Origin: Alistipes dispar
Lineage (GTDB): Bacteria; Bacteroidota; Bacteroidia; Bacteroidales; Rikenellaceae
DNA length: 64,000 nt
Assembly: GCF_006542685.1 (NCBI RefSeq)
Contig: NZ_AP019736.1
Coordinates: forward strand, 1,522,001-1,586,000
Direction: 5' to 3'
Under the pieces are notes generated by a model. The model had not been told where the DNA came from. It saw only the letters and a list, made by a program, of their open reading frames with translations, and ran no database searches. Below are positions 24,812-32,135 of the stretch, in pieces. A program made the translations under genes and the position numbers. How positions within the stretch are numbered: position 1 is the stretch's first letter; each line of letters begins with the position of its first letter.

Positions 24812-25000
24812 TCATAGGTTTGTATCGTATGCACCCCAGTCTTCCCGCACTCCTTCCGCGTAAACGGGCGGCGCGATCCGCACCGGCGGCGAAAAACTGC
24901 CGTCCGCCTCGGAGAACCGGCGCCTCGTGGCGATATGCACGGCGAAAGCGGCGGCGGGCAGCGGAAGAATCGGGATGCGGATGACGCATTCGGTTTCCAT
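24812..25000 (-). CDS. Small hypothetical protein (62 aa) with its own promoter
   Basis: Short ORF inside a 566-bp gap, not recognised. It starts METECVIRIPILPLPAAAFA and ends VREDWGAYDTNL, with one moderately hydrophobic segment near the N-terminus followed by an Arg cluster (ATRRRF). I call it because a full consensus promoter lies 32 bp upstream, and the terminator of the preceding gene isolates this unit. The frame can be read back to 25186, but that extension crosses the promoter and terminator. There is no clear terminator after it. It could also be an untranslated RNA, or chance. Confidence 0.4.
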   Translation of the reverse strand: METECVIRIPILPLPAAAFAVHIATRRRFSEADGSFSPPVRIAPPVYAEGVREDWGAYDTNL

Positions 25001-25031
25001 AGTGAAAGCGTTCGTTTCGGGTTCGGCGTTG

Positions 25032-25062
25032 CAAATATACACAATGAAATCCGAAAAACAAA
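25032..25062 (-). promoter_or_regulatory. Consensus promoter driving the small ORF
   Basis: The minus strand has TTTG (25062-25059), a 19-bp spacer and TATATTTG (25039-25032), both exact matches. The surrounding sequence is strongly AT-rich compared with its neighbours. Confidence 0.65.
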
Positions 25063-25125
25063 TAAATTTTATTGTTTTTCGATAAATTATTTCCGAAAGG
25101 CGGTCGCAGACGTCTCCGGGCATGA

Positions 25126-25151
25126 AAAAGCGCGCCGTGCGGCGCGCTTTT
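25126..25151. terminator. Bidirectional intrinsic terminator
   Basis: AAAAGCGCGCCG and its exact complement (11-12 bp stem, tiny loop) flanked by A and T runs; it ends the DUF5009-like gene on the minus strand, about 80 bp after its stop. Confidence 0.8.
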
Positions 25152-25231
25152 CGAATCGGAACGGTCCCCGGTCCGGCCCCGTGCATCTCCCGGAAGGGGC
25201 GGTGCGGGGCGGAAATCCGCCCGCCGCAGCG

Positions 25232-26371
25232 TCACACCTTGAAGTAGATCCTCTGCCGGTCGAGGAACCAGAGCAGCAGCCAGCAGCAGGCGATGTAGCC
25301 GATGCCGAGCACGACCGCACCCGCCTCGGGCGGGAGTTTGGAGGCCGCGCCCCCGAAGAAGAATTTCGAGGTGTAGCCGAAATTGACGATCATCTGCCCG
25401 AGGTAAATCGTGATCGAATTGACGCCGATCACCTTGAAGAAGAAGGTCCAGCGGCGCCATTGCCTTACGTCTATCATATAGTAGAACAGCGCGAACATGC
25501 CGAGCGAGTAGGCCCCGGCGGCGCAGACGAACGATCCGTTCCAGAGGCTTTTGTTGATCGGCTGCCACATGTTCCAGAGCAGTGCGGCGGCGAGCAGCGC
25601 GGCGGCTCCGCAGGCCATGCCGAGCGCTTTGCGGCCGCCGGTGAGGCGTTTGTCGCTCCGGCGGACGAACTCCCCGGTGAACATGCCCAGCATGGCCGTC
25701 ACGACGGCCGGGAAGGTGCTCAGGATGCCTTCCGGATCGAAACCGTCGAGATAGAGGTGCGAGGGCATGATCCGGCGGTCGATATAGCCCGCGATATTGC
25801 CTTCGAGGGTGAGCGTGCCGGCTCCGGGGGCGTCGGGCGCGCCGACGAAATGCAGCACGAGGCTGTATGCGGCGAGAATGCCGGCCGCGAGGACGATGCG
25901 CGTGCGGAGGCCGAAGCGCATGTAGAGCAGCGCGGCGAACATCCACGCCAGTCCGATGCGTCCCAGCACGCTCGGCAGCCGCAGCGTGGCGAAGTCGAGC
26001 CGGAAAAGTCCGTTATAGACCAGTCCCAGCAGGACGAGCGTTAGGCCGCGGCGGACGATCTTCGCGAGGATGGCCCTCTCGCTCGTTCCCTTCGAACGCT
26101 GTTTGGCCAGCGAGAAGGGGAACGAGATGCCCGCGATGAAGAGGAACAGCGGGAAGATCGTGTCGTGGTGGAAGAATCCGTCCCATTCGGCGTGGCCCAT
26201 CTGCGCGATGAGCCAGTCGGAGAAGCCGCCCGGCCGGAGACGGCAGAGCGAAACGACGAGGGCGGCGAAGCCCATGATGAAGAACATGTCGAAGCCCCGG
26301 AGCGTGTCGAGCGACAGCAGCCGTTGCGGGGCGGCGGTTTGCGGGGGCCGGTCGGTTTGAGGTCGGTTCAT
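25232..26371 (-). CDS. DUF5009 / HGSNAT-like membrane acyltransferase
   Basis: Polytopic inner-membrane protein, 379 aa, about 10 hydrophobic spans, related to the heparan-alpha-glucosaminide N-acetyltransferase group that moves acetyl groups across the membrane onto amino sugars. Family marks: RLLSLDTLRGFDMFFIMGF at the N-terminus, FHHDTIFPLFLFIAGISFPF, and VIGVNSITIYLGQMIV near the end. It follows the U32 gene by 3 bp on the same strand and so is in an operon. The acceptor sugar is unknown; envelope glycan or foreign glycosaminoglycan acetylation are options. Confidence 0.85.
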   Translation of the reverse strand: MNRPQTDRPPQTAAPQRLLSLDTLRGFDMFFIMGFAALVVSLCRLRPGGFSDWLIAQMGHAEWDGFFHHDTIFPLFLFIAGISFPFSLAKQRSKGTSERAILAKIVRRGLTLVLLGLVYNGLFRLDFATLRLPSVLGRIGLAWMFAALLYMRFGLRTRIVLAAGILAAYSLVLHFVGAPDAPGAGTLTLEGNIAGYIDRRIMPSHLYLDGFDPEGILSTFPAVVTAMLGMFTGEFVRRSDKRLTGGRKALGMACGAAALLAAALLWNMWQPINKSLWNGSFVCAAGAYSLGMFALFYYMIDVRQWRRWTFFFKVIGVNSITIYLGQMIVNFGYTSKFFFGGAASKLPPEAGAVVLGIGYIACCWLLLWFLDRQRIYFKV

Positions 26372-26374
26372 GCG

Positions 26375-27640
26375 TTATTCGGATTGGTTTGCCTGCGAAT
26401 CGGTATCGACGAATTTGTAGAGCCGGTCGCCGCGGCGGACCGGTCCCGGAGTGCGGATGGCGCAGAGCCGGCCCTGCGAGACCTCCTGCGCCGGCGTGCC
26501 GTCGGGACCGTGCAGTTCCTCGAGCCGCTGTTCGGCCATGCCCGTCGTCGCTCCGAGGAAGAAGAGCTCCTCGCCGACGGCGAGCGGCGCCGCCTCGACG
26601 AGCACTTCGGCCACGGAGAGTTTTTTGTAGAAATTCGTCACTTTCCCTACATAGACCTTGCGGCGCGTGGCCGAGGAGCCGTAGGCCGGGCTGTGTTCCG
26701 CGACGGGGCGTCCGGCGTAGTAGCCTTCCCAGAAGCCGCGGTTGAATACCGTCCGCAGCCGCTCCTTCAGCTCCGCGGCCAGGCGGGGCGTGTAGCTTCC
26801 CGCCTCGATGGCGCGCAGCGCCTCGTCGTAGCACTCCACGACGCGCTTGACGTACTCCGCGCCGCGGGCGCGTCCCTCGATCTTCAGCACCCGGACGCCC
26901 GCCGCGAGCATGCGGTCGAGGAAGTCGATCGTGCAGAGGTCCTTGGGCGAGAGCACATAGCGTCCGTCCACGTCCAGCTCGGCGCCGGTCTCCTTGTCGC
27001 GCACGGTGTACTTCCGGCGGCACAGCTGGCGGCAGGCGCCGCGGTTGGCCGAGCAGCCCGTTTCGTAGAGCGAGAGGTAGCATTTGCCCGAGATCGACAT
27101 GCAGAGCGCGCCGTGGGCGAACATTTCGATCTCGACCAGTTCGCCGCGCGGTCCGCGGATGTCGTTCTCCACGATGCGGCGGCGGATTTCGGCCACCTGC
27201 TCGAGCGACAGCTCGCGGGCCAGCACCACCGTGTCGGCCCACTGGGCGTAGAACTTCACCGCCTCGGAGTTCGAAATGTTGCACTGGGTCGAGATGTGCA
27301 CCTCCTGTCCGATGCGCCGGGCGTAGAGGATCGCCGCCATGTCCGAGGCGATGACGGCGTCCACGCCCTCGGCCCTGGCCCGGTCGATCACCTCGTGGAC
27401 CGTCGTGATCTCCTCCTCATAGACGACGGTGTTCACCGTCAGGTAGGCCTTCACCCCTGCGGCGTGGGCCGTGGCGACGATCCGCGCCAGATCGTCGAGC
27501 GAGAAGTTGGCCGCAGAAGCCGAGCGCATGTTGAGTTTCCCCACGCCGAAATAGACGGCGTCGGCTCCGGCCTGAATGGCTGCGGCGAGCGATTCGTACG
27601 ACCCCACGGGGGCCATGATCTCTATGTCGGAACGTTTCAA
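26375..27640 (-). CDS. Peptidase U32 family protein (TrhP/RlhA-like)
   Basis: U32 'collagenase-like' protein, 421 aa. Well-studied members are not proteases but RNA hydroxylation factors (TrhP for tRNA 5-hydroxyuridine, RlhA for 23S rRNA) that bind an iron-sulfur cluster through conserved cysteines. Seen here: MAPVGSYESLAAAIQAGADA at the start, FAHGALCMSISGKCYLS, and the cysteine block TGCSANRGACRQLCRRKY, followed by a small beta domain. Its length and cysteines fit TrhP better than protease members. It lies 138 bp after the prenyl synthase and 3 bp before the acyltransferase. Confidence 0.88.
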   Translation of the reverse strand: MKRSDIEIMAPVGSYESLAAAIQAGADAVYFGVGKLNMRSASAANFSLDDLARIVATAHAAGVKAYLTVNTVVYEEEITTVHEVIDRARAEGVDAVIASDMAAILYARRIGQEVHISTQCNISNSEAVKFYAQWADTVVLARELSLEQVAEIRRRIVENDIRGPRGELVEIEMFAHGALCMSISGKCYLSLYETGCSANRGACRQLCRRKYTVRDKETGAELDVDGRYVLSPKDLCTIDFLDRMLAAGVRVLKIEGRARGAEYVKRVVECYDEALRAIEAGSYTPRLAAELKERLRTVFNRGFWEGYYAGRPVAEHSPAYGSSATRRKVYVGKVTNFYKKLSVAEVLVEAAPLAVGEELFFLGATTGMAEQRLEELHGPDGTPAQEVSQGRLCAIRTPGPVRRGDRLYKFVDTDSQANQSE

Positions 27641-27779
27641 TTTTCGGATTGTTTTTCGGTTGTCCGGCCTCTTCGGGCCGTATTTTCTCCCGGTTTCCCG
27701 GCCGGCTTCGGTCCCGGGCCGTTTCTGTCGGGAGCCGCCGTGCGTTTCCCTGTCCGGGCCTCCGGACCGCTTCTTCCGG

Positions 27780-28751
27780 TTATTTCTTCCGGTCCACCAG
27801 GCTTTCGGCGTATTCGCGCATCCGCAGCGTGCGCGCGGGGTCCACCGAGAGGGAGCCGAGGACCGCCAGCGCGCGGTCGAAGCGCAGCGAAATCTGCTGT
27901 TCGGTGAGGTGGCGCACGTCCAGCCGGTCGTAGATCCGCTTCACGGCGGCGATCTTCTCCGCATCCGTGAGCCGCTCGTCGCGGTAGGTCCGGCGGAGCA
28001 CTTCGCGCGTGGGCTCGTCGGCGCGGCTCATCGCCGTCACCATCAGGTAGGTCTTCTTGCCTTCGAGGATGTCGCCGCCGATGGCTTTGCCCAGCTCCTC
28101 GTCGCCGTAGCTGTCCAGCAGGTCGTCCTGCAGCTGGAAGGCCAGCCCCAGTTCGAGGGCGAAGCGGCGCAGTTTGCGGCAGTCCTCCTCCGAGGCGCCG
28201 CCCAGCATCGCGCCGATGGCCACGGCGCCGGACAGCAGCGCCGAAGTCTTCAGCTCGATCATGTGCATGTAATCGACGACCGAGACTTTGGGTTTCATTT
28301 CGAAATCCATGTCGTACTGCTGGCCCTCGCACACCTCGAGCGCCATTTCGTTGAACGTGGCGAGTATCTGCGGCAGCAGGCGCGGGGGCACGCCGCTCAG
28401 CAGCCGGTAGGAACTGATCATCATGGCGTCGCCCGAGAGGATCGCCACGTTCTGCCCCCACCGGGCGAAGACCGACGGCTTGCCCCGCCGCACGGCGGCG
28501 TTGTCCATGATGTCGTCGTGCAGGAGCGTGAAATTGTGGAACATCTCGACGGCCGCCGCCGCGGGAAGCGCCTGCAGCGCATCGTCGGAGAAGATGCCGC
28601 ACGAGAGCATGACGAGCATCGGCCGCAGCCGTTTGCCGCCTCCGGAGAGCGAATAGCCGATCGGCGCGTACAGCAGTTCGGGTTCGGCCGGGAGTTCGGT
28701 TTGTGCCAGGTAATTCTCGATCACCGAGAGAAGTTGCTCGTTGGTTTGCAT
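27780..28751 (-). CDS. Polyprenyl synthetase (farnesyl/geranylgeranyl diphosphate synthase type)
   Basis: Cytoplasmic trans-prenyltransferase that extends allylic diphosphates with IPP. 323 aa. Five standard motifs are visible: GGGKRLRPML, the first Asp-rich motif LLHDDIMD, GDAMM, the KTSAL motif, and the second Asp-rich motif FQLQDDLLD followed by GKAIGGDILEGKKTYL. The two residues before the first DD (Leu-His) do not fix chain length. The product may be FPP or GGPP for undecaprenyl, quinone or carotenoid pathways. A -7 box lies upstream, divergent from the ROK gene. Confidence 0.93.
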   Translation of the reverse strand: MQTNEQLLSVIENYLAQTELPAEPELLYAPIGYSLSGGGKRLRPMLVMLSCGIFSDDALQALPAAAAVEMFHNFTLLHDDIMDNAAVRRGKPSVFARWGQNVAILSGDAMMISSYRLLSGVPPRLLPQILATFNEMALEVCEGQQYDMDFEMKPKVSVVDYMHMIELKTSALLSGAVAIGAMLGGASEEDCRKLRRFALELGLAFQLQDDLLDSYGDEELGKAIGGDILEGKKTYLMVTAMSRADEPTREVLRRTYRDERLTDAEKIAAVKRIYDRLDVRHLTEQQISLRFDRALAVLGSLSVDPARTLRMREYAESLVDRKK

Positions 28752-28786
28752 GGTTTACTGGATGCGTTTTGAGTCTGAATCAGTCC

Positions 28787-28794
28787 CAAAAGTA
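28787..28794 (-). promoter_or_regulatory. Putative -7 element for the prenyl synthase operon
   Basis: The minus strand reads TACTTTTG, 35 bp before the ATG; no matching -33 TTTG. Confidence 0.5.
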
Positions 28795-28803
28795 GGAAAA
28801 AAG

Positions 28804-28834
28804 TTTGGAGTGGCCGAATTTTCCACTAACTTTG
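28804..28834 (+). promoter_or_regulatory. Consensus promoter of the ROK kinase gene
   Basis: TTTG (28804-28807), a 19-bp spacer and TAACTTTG (28827-28834), both exact matches, giving a leader of about 30 nt. Confidence 0.75.
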
Positions 28835-28869
28835 GCCTTACATTTTTAACTTTTAACCTGAAACCTGCT

Positions 28870-29874
28870 ATGAAAAAACTCGCTATCGGCGTGGATATCG
28901 GCGGTATCAACACCGCTTTCGGTCTTGTGGATGAAAACGGCGACCTCTATGCCGAATCGGTCATTTCGACCAAGAAATATCCGTATGTGGACGACTATCC
29001 GGCCTATGTGCAGGATTTGTGCGACGCCATGCATGCCATGGCCAAGAGCCTTTCGTTCGATTACGAGCTGACGGGCATCGGCATCGGCGCGCCCAACGCC
29101 AACTACCACAAGGGAACGGTCGAGACGCCCGCCAATCTGTGGAAATTCCGGGACGGAGACCCCAATCCCGACGAGAGCCGCCGCATCTTTCCGCTGGCGA
29201 GCGACATTTCGAACTGTTTCGGCGGCGTGAAGACGCTCATTACGAACGATGCCAATGCGGCGACGATCGGCGAGATGATCTACGGCAACGCCAAGGGCAT
29301 GAAGGATTTCATCATGATCACGCTCGGCACGGGGCTCGGTTCGGGTTTCGTGGCCAACGGCGAGATGATCTACGGCGACGACGGCTTCGCCGGCGAGTTC
29401 GGCCATGTCATCGTCGAGCGCAACGGCCGCGAGTGCGGCTGCGGCCGCCGGGGGTGTCTGGAGGCTTACGTCTCGGCGACGGGCATCAAGCGCACGGCTT
29501 TCGAGTTGATGGCCAAAATGACCGCTCCGAGCAAGTTGCGCAGCATCGCGTACGACGATTTCGACGCTTCGATGGTTTCGGCCGCCGCAGAACAGGGCGA
29601 CCCCATCGCGCTCGAGGCGTTCCGTTTCACGGGCGAGATGCTGGGCCGGGCGCTGGCCGACGTGGTGACGGTCACCTCTCCGGAGGCGATCTTCCTCTTC
29701 GGCGGGTTGTCGAAGGCCGGCAAGCTGCTCTTCGAGCCTACGCAGTGGTATATGGAGGAGAACATGCTCTTCGTATTCAAGAACAAGGTGAAGCTGCTCC
29801 CGAGCGGCATTCAGGGCAAGAACGCCGCCATCCTCGGCGCCTCGGCGCTGATCTGGCAGGAAGCTGCGAGATAA
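28870..29874 (+). CDS. glk: ROK-family glucokinase
   Basis: Cytoplasmic sugar kinase, ATP + glucose (or a related hexose) to the 6-phosphate. 334 aa from MKKLAIGVDIGGINTAFGLV; the ATG at 28870 sits after a consensus promoter, and the longer upstream frame is not coding. ATP loop GVDIGG; catalytic Asp in ITNDANAA; glycine-rich LGTGLGSGFV; the ROK signature FAGEFGHVIVERNGRECGCG with zinc cysteines in CGCGRRGCLE. Monocistronic, followed by two terminators. As the main glucokinase it would feed sugars released by the PUL enzymes into glycolysis, though mannose specificity is also possible. Confidence 0.93.
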   Translation: MKKLAIGVDIGGINTAFGLVDENGDLYAESVISTKKYPYVDDYPAYVQDLCDAMHAMAKSLSFDYELTGIGIGAPNANYHKGTVETPANLWKFRDGDPNPDESRRIFPLASDISNCFGGVKTLITNDANAATIGEMIYGNAKGMKDFIMITLGTGLGSGFVANGEMIYGDDGFAGEFGHVIVERNGRECGCGRRGCLEAYVSATGIKRTAFELMAKMTAPSKLRSIAYDDFDASMVSAAAEQGDPIALEAFRFTGEMLGRALADVVTVTSPEAIFLFGGLSKAGKLLFEPTQWYMEENMLFVFKNKVKLLPSGIQGKNAAILGASALIWQEAAR

Positions 29875-29905
29875 AGTCTTTCCGGCGGAGTTTCCCCCGG
29901 AAGCG

Positions 29906-29935
29906 AGGGGCGGGACGCGGGTTCCGCCCCTTTTT
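29906..29935 (+). terminator. First terminator of the ROK gene
   Basis: A 10-bp stem with one G-U pair (29906-29915 with 29922-29931), a 6-nt loop and five T, 31 bp after the stop. Confidence 0.8.
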
Positions 29936-29951
29936 CACGGGTTTCCATGAA

Positions 29952-29987
29952 GAATCCCGGTCCATACACGTGGGCCGGGATTCTTTT
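29952..29987 (+). terminator. Second terminator of the ROK gene
   Basis: A 12-bp stem with one G-U pair (29952-29963 with 29972-29983), an 8-nt loop and TTTT. The tandem pair isolates the ROK gene from the convergent gene. Confidence 0.75.
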
Positions 29988-30009
29988 CGTGTATTCGTGT
30001 ATTCGCGGT

Positions 30010-30242
30010 CGGGAGGGGGGCAGGCATTGGTCCGGGTCTCTCCGTCCGTGTTTCCCGGTCGTTCCGTCCTTTCCGTCGGGTCCCTCCCGCTCTTTCAGCC
30101 GGTGCCGTCTCTCCCGCTCCTTTGTCGGTGCGTCCTTGCGCTCTTTCGCCGGTGTCGTCCCTCCCGCTCCTTCGTGTCGGTGCGCTCTTGCCGCTCTTTC
30201 GGCCGTACCGTCCTTGCCCGCTCCTAAGTCGGTGCCGGATTT
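30010..30242. repeat. Pyrimidine-rich imperfect tandem repeat, unit about 26 nt
   Basis: About five diverged copies of a unit like GGTGCCGTCTCTCCCGCTCC plus TTTGTC fill the gap between the two ROK terminators and the convergent gene at 30254. Copies alternate CTCCCGCTCCTT and TTGCGCTCTTTC cores. The composition resembles the repeat at 13256-13414. No coding potential is convincing. Confidence 0.6.
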
Positions 30243-30253
30243 TTCGCTCCGGA

Positions 30254-31192
30254 CTATCGCATCGCCACGTCGGTCTGGCCGATCAGGCGGCCTTCGCAGT
30301 AAATCTGGATCTTGTAGGTTCCGGCGGTGAATCCCGTGCTGGTGTAGAAGATACCCACGCCGAGGTCCTTCGTGTTGTCGTATTCGACCTCGCGCACGGC
30401 CGAATAGCTCAGCCGTTCGCCCTCGAACTCGAAGGTCGGCATCTCCTCGGTGGTCAGCACGTAGCCGTCGGGCGAGGTGATGCGCACGTAGAGCGCCTTG
30501 TTGCCGGGCGAAGCCAGCTCGTTGGCCGAAAGGGTGAAGTCCACGCGCAGGCGCGAGGCGTTCTTGATGCGCGAAACTTCGCGGCTGTTGTTGTTGAGCG
30601 CGGCGAGCGAAATGTCGCGGGCGCGGAGCACGGCGCCGATCCGCACCTTGTTGTCCAGCTCGGCGGCCTTCTCTTCGGCCATCTCGGCGCGCAGGTTGGC
30701 CGAGGAGATCTCCTTGCGGAAGCCGACGTTCTCCTTGATGAGCTTCTTGTTGAGCGTGTTGAGCGAGTCGATCTGGCGGACGTAGCCCCGCATGATCGTG
30801 CGCAGCGTGCCCACCTCCTTCTCGTACTGCTTGATCTTGGCCAGGTTCCACGACCGCTCTTTCTTCAGGCGCGTCATCAGCGAGTCGGCCCGTTCGCGTT
30901 CGAGGGTGAGGTTGGCCGATATCGAGTCGTTCGAAATCTGCAGGTTGTCGTAGTCGGTCATCAGACGGCCCAGATCGTTCTGGATCGAATCGCGGTCGGC
31001 CTGCAGCAGCTCGTTGTCGATCATCTGCTGGCGGTGGATGCTGTAGTAGAGGACCGACAGCGCCACGAGGATCGCCGAGAGGATGATGATGACGATGCGG
31101 TAGCCGCGGATCGACTTGTCGGCCGCCGGCTGCGGGTTCATGTAGTCGTCGTCTTCGAATTCCGAAGGATCGTATCCCTGTCTGTTTTCCAT
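30254..31192 (-). CDS. Membrane-anchored coiled-coil protein of unknown function
   Basis: 312 aa. The N-terminal 28 residues are acidic and cytoplasmic, one transmembrane helix follows (about 30-50, GYRIVIIILSAILVALSVLY), then a long coiled coil (about 55-190, rich in Leu, Glu, Asp and Lys heptads such as LNTLNKKLIKENVGFRKEI), and a C-terminal beta-rich domain (RLRVDFTLSANELASPGNKA) facing the periplasm. Similar proteins occur across Bacteroidetes without a known role; cell-envelope scaffolding or division is plausible. It has its own -7 box and is the last gene of the recG-DUF3108 group. Confidence 0.8.
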   Translation of the reverse strand: MENRQGYDPSEFEDDDYMNPQPAADKSIRGYRIVIIILSAILVALSVLYYSIHRQQMIDNELLQADRDSIQNDLGRLMTDYDNLQISNDSISANLTLERERADSLMTRLKKERSWNLAKIKQYEKEVGTLRTIMRGYVRQIDSLNTLNKKLIKENVGFRKEISSANLRAEMAEEKAAELDNKVRIGAVLRARDISLAALNNNSREVSRIKNASRLRVDFTLSANELASPGNKALYVRITSPDGYVLTTEEMPTFEFEGERLSYSAVREVEYDNTKDLGVGIFYTSTGFTAGTYKIQIYCEGRLIGQTDVAMR

Positions 31193-31214
31193 AACGCGTT
31201 AGAGGTTTACGGGA

Positions 31215-31222
31215 CAAATATA
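31215..31222 (-). promoter_or_regulatory. Putative -7 element for the coiled-coil protein
   Basis: The minus strand reads TATATTTG, 22 bp before the ATG, within the 101-bp gap after DUF3108. Confidence 0.55.
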
Positions 31223-31293
31223 ATAAAATTCAGTCACATGACCGCCGGGAACGGCAATTTTGCCGCCCTGCGGTGCGGCGCAGGGCCGGAGGG

Positions 31294-32091
31294 TCACTTC
31301 ACGAGGCTCGTCATCGGGTATTTCAGCCCCTTGTACCCCGATATGTAGGCGTTGATGCTGCCCACCCGCACGGGGGATTCGATGTAGAGCGGGATTTTGT
31401 TCTCGTCGTCCGAGATCCAGATCGTGAAGACCGAGCCGTCGGTGAACGAGAAACCTTGCGAGGAGCCGAGCTGGCAGTTGAATTTCAGCGTGCGGAAGCG
31501 TCCCATGTTGCGGATTTTCTTGGTTTCGCGCCCCAGATAGCGGTAGTGCAGCAGGCGCACGGTGTCCTCGAGCACCATCCGGAGCGTGGCGGGCTCTCCC
31601 TCGCGGAAGTCCTCGGCCGAGGCGCTCCGGAGGCTGAAGAAGAGGGCGATCGGGTCCATGCTCTCCGCCGTCAGGGGCATCTCCTTCTCCTGATAGGGGC
31701 GCTGGCGGCTGCGCCAGCGGGTGCGGACCACCGACCGGTCCCAGTCGTATTCGTAGCGGCTGTCGAAGGTGTAGTCGCCCTCGCGGATGTCGCTCGTGAA
31801 GCGCACGGGGCGCAGCTCGTCGGCGGCGACCCACACGGTGTAGATGTCCTCGAGGTTGAAGAACCAGCGGTAGGTGGGCAGCGTGCGTCCCGCGCCCACC
31901 ACCTTGTAGCGGGTCAGGCCGTCGTGCGTCTCCTCGGAGGTCGCGACCTCCACGGTTCCGACCTCCGTGTTGGGGAACATTTTTGCCTTGTAGCTCACGC
32001 GGTAGCTGAGCACCTCGCCCGGGTGGTAGAGCTGTGCGGCGAGCGGCGGGGCGGCCGCCAGAAGCAGTATGGTGAAGAGGAATCGTTTCAT
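31294..32091 (-). CDS. Exported DUF3108-family protein
   Basis: 265 aa. Signal peptide MKRFLFTILLLAAAPPLAAQ, then a beta-rich domain typical of DUF3108: it opens LYHPGEVLSYRVSYKAKMFP and ends FTIWISDDENKIPLYIESP, a pattern shared with outer-membrane lipid-binding beta proteins. Function unknown; periplasmic or outer-membrane associated. It lies 44 bp after recG, same strand, with no promoter visible in the gap, so it is probably co-transcribed. Confidence 0.82.
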   Translation of the reverse strand: MKRFLFTILLLAAAPPLAAQLYHPGEVLSYRVSYKAKMFPNTEVGTVEVATSEETHDGLTRYKVVGAGRTLPTYRWFFNLEDIYTVWVAADELRPVRFTSDIREGDYTFDSRYEYDWDRSVVRTRWRSRQRPYQEKEMPLTAESMDPIALFFSLRSASAEDFREGEPATLRMVLEDTVRLLHYRYLGRETKKIRNMGRFRTLKFNCQLGSSQGFSFTDGSVFTIWISDDENKIPLYIESPVRVGSINAYISGYKGLKYPMTSLVK

Positions 32092-32135
32092 GTCGGTATC
32101 GGTTTGAATGTAAAACGCGTCGTGTCGGGAATATA

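Noticed and set aside
23247..25044. Extension of the LD-carboxypeptidase frame to 1007 codons
   Set aside because: The extension runs antisense-like through the MFS gene in another frame; the ATG at 23247 begins a signal peptide and overlaps the MFS stop.
24812..25186. 124-codon version of the small ORF
   Set aside because: The extra N-terminal part crosses a terminator and the promoter elements; the 62-codon version starts after them.
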